DNA of 64,000 nt from Flavobacteriales bacterium (GTDB lineage: Bacteria; Bacteroidota; Bacteroidia; NS11-12g; UBA9320), in the NCBI GenBank assembly GCA_020635435.1, contig JACJZU010000001.1, forward strand, positions 310,001-374,000, read 5' to 3'. A program made the translations under genes and the position numbers. The notes under the pieces were generated by a model. It saw nothing but the letters and a program-made list of their open reading frames with translations, had not been told where the DNA came from and did not search any database. Every line of letters starts with the position of its first letter. The first letter of the stretch is position 1. Positions 63,013 to 64,000 of this stretch are shown piece by piece.

Positions 63013-64000
63013 CAGATACATAGGCAGCCTCATCATTGCTGTACTCAGCTTTTGCGCTTCGGCTCAACCTATAAAAGTGGAAGTCGTTCAGACCAATTCG
63101 GGGTATCAACTTCTTCGTGACGGGAAGCCCTATTATATTTTGGGAGCCGGAGGACAGGTGCATCTGGATGAACTCATCGAATGTGGTGGAAATTCCATCC
63201 GCACATGGAGTCTTGAAAACGCTCAGAAGTACCTGGATGAAGCACATAAATACGGGCTAACCGTGACCATGGGACTCTGGGTTCAGCACGAAAGGCATGG
63301 ATTCAATTACGACGATGAGATCGCCGTTAAGAAACAACTCGATTATTTCACCCGTAAAGTAAAGGAATTCAAAGATCACCCGGCCTTACTCATGTGGGGG
63401 ATCGGCAATGAGGTCGATCTGTTCTACAGCAATACCAAGGTTTGGAAAGCCATCCAGGACATAGCCAAAATGATCCACGAAGTTGACCCCAATCACCCGA
63501 CCTGCACGGTGACTGCCGGTTTGGACCCCAAAGAGGTCGCTTTGGTGATGCGCGATGCGCCGGATATTGATATCTATGGGATAAACACCTACGGTGAATT
63601 GAAACTCGCCGTAGACAGCATCGATCATTTCGGCTGGAAAGGGCCTTACCTGATCGCCGAATGGGGTCCAGATGGTCACTGGGAGGTTCCCCTCACCAAA
63701 TGGGGTGCTCCCATCGAGCAAAGTAGCAGTTCGAAAGCAAAGAGCTATGCCAAAAGATACCAATTGATACGCGCAGAGCCGAATTGTATCGGCTCCTACG
63801 TATTTCTTTGGGGGCACAAGCAGGAAACAACGGCAACCTGGTACGGCCTGTTCACGGCCGATGGCAGCAGTACCGCTCCGGTCGACGAATTGTACAAGGC
63901 CTGGAGGAATACAGCCCCGCCGAATTCATCCCCGGCCATCGAGAATTTCGGCATTCAACGGAACGGTCAACCCGTTCCCGATAACATCCTCACCTCCGGC
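62972..64000 (+). CDS. Clan-A TIM-barrel glycoside hydrolase, N-terminal part
   Basis: 343 residues are visible and the frame runs off the right edge. The ATG at 62972, in frame with no stop to the window end, gives a signal peptide (CNRYIGSLIIAVLSFCASA), and overlaps the end of the regulator gene by 41 bp. A TTG at 63002 is an alternative start. The barrel has CGGNSIRTWSLENAQKYLDEA, the acid/base candidate Glu in WGIGNEVD and the nucleophile candidate Glu in LIAEWGPDGHW, as in GH2/GH5-type clan A enzymes with exo-glycosidase character. It resembles the C-terminal GH2-type barrel without the usual preceding domains. The beta-glucan context suggests a beta-1,3-glucan substrate, but the family is not certain. 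Confidence 0.78.
   Translation, partial: MIHLKETRSILNCNRYIGSLIIAVLSFCASAQPIKVEVVQTNSGYQLLRDGKPYYILGAGGQVHLDELIECGGNSIRTWSLENAQKYLDEAHKYGLTVTMGLWVQHERHGFNYDDEIAVKKQLDYFTRKVKEFKDHPALLMWGIGNEVDLFYSNTKVWKAIQDIAKMIHEVDPNHPTCTVTAGLDPKEVALVMRDAPDIDIYGINTYGELKLAVDSIDHFGWKGPYLIAEWGPDGHWEVPLTKWGAPIEQSSSSKAKSYAKRYQLIRAEPNCIGSYVFLWGHKQETTATWYGLFTADGSSTAPVDELYKAWRNTAPPNSSPAIENFGIQRNGQPVPDNILTSG

Overview
The window is chromosomal DNA of a Bacteroidota bacterium, probably of the Flavobacteriales or a close relative. The evidence is a fused murF-alr gene, several proteins ending in type IX secretion (T9SS type A) sorting domains, many start sites preceded by the Bacteroidota -7 promoter element TAnnTTTG, and a beta-glucan locus that includes a beta-1,3-glucan-phosphorylase-like enzyme. 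There is no insertion sequence, phage module or CRISPR array in it.

Layout. 1-2.9 kb: three minus-strand genes for secreted proteins (a beta-propeller sensor fragment, a T9SS propeller-like protein, a lipoprotein). 3.1-9.4 kb: housekeeping genes (murF-alr, recX, an outer-membrane barrel, lptB, a serine hydrolase, a small membrane protein). 9.4-37.6 kb: two giant tandem paralogous genes (4562 and 4570 codons), both on the minus strand. Each encodes a secreted protein with five beta-helix/Ig units, 18 PKD domains, three extra Ig-like repeats and a T9SS sorting domain. The copies are collinear at a constant offset of 14,404 bp over their 3' part, which is nearly identical in long tracts broken by diverged patches, as gene conversion would leave it. 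37.8-46.6 kb: DUF4340 protein, TerB-DnaJ co-chaperone, sodium:solute symporter, trmB, lipoprotein, rarA, recJ and a PfkB kinase. 46.75-47.46 kb: a promoter, nine tandem repeats that each begin with the 5' end of tRNA-Asn and carry a palindrome, then the intact tRNA-Asn gene and its terminator. 47.5-52.7 kb: an AraC regulator with two SDR oxidoreductases, a membrane protein, a Crp/Fnr-type regulator and a small outer-membrane protein. 52.9-64 kb: a beta-1,3-glucan (laminarin-type) utilisation locus.

How the genes work together. In the glucan locus a T9SS-exported protein with two copies of a GH16-associated module may hold the glucan at the surface. GH16 and GH30 lipoproteins and a clan-A TIM-barrel glycosidase would cut it, an MFS sugar porter would import the products, and a cytoplasmic GH149/GH94-like phosphorylase would split oligoglucans to glucose-1-phosphate. 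A regulator with a catalytically dead Nudix domain is divergent to the operon. No SusC/SusD pair is visible. In the AraC region, the same GTGTT-type half-sites occur twice, 21 bp apart, both in front of araC and in front of the SDR pair, so AraC probably controls itself and those genes.

The most unusual structure is the tRNA-Asn-derived repeat array at 46782-47347. It lies between an apparent tRNA promoter and the only intact copy of the tRNA, as if a 19-bp palindrome had entered the D-loop of a tRNA gene copy and the product had then been amplified in front of the functional gene.
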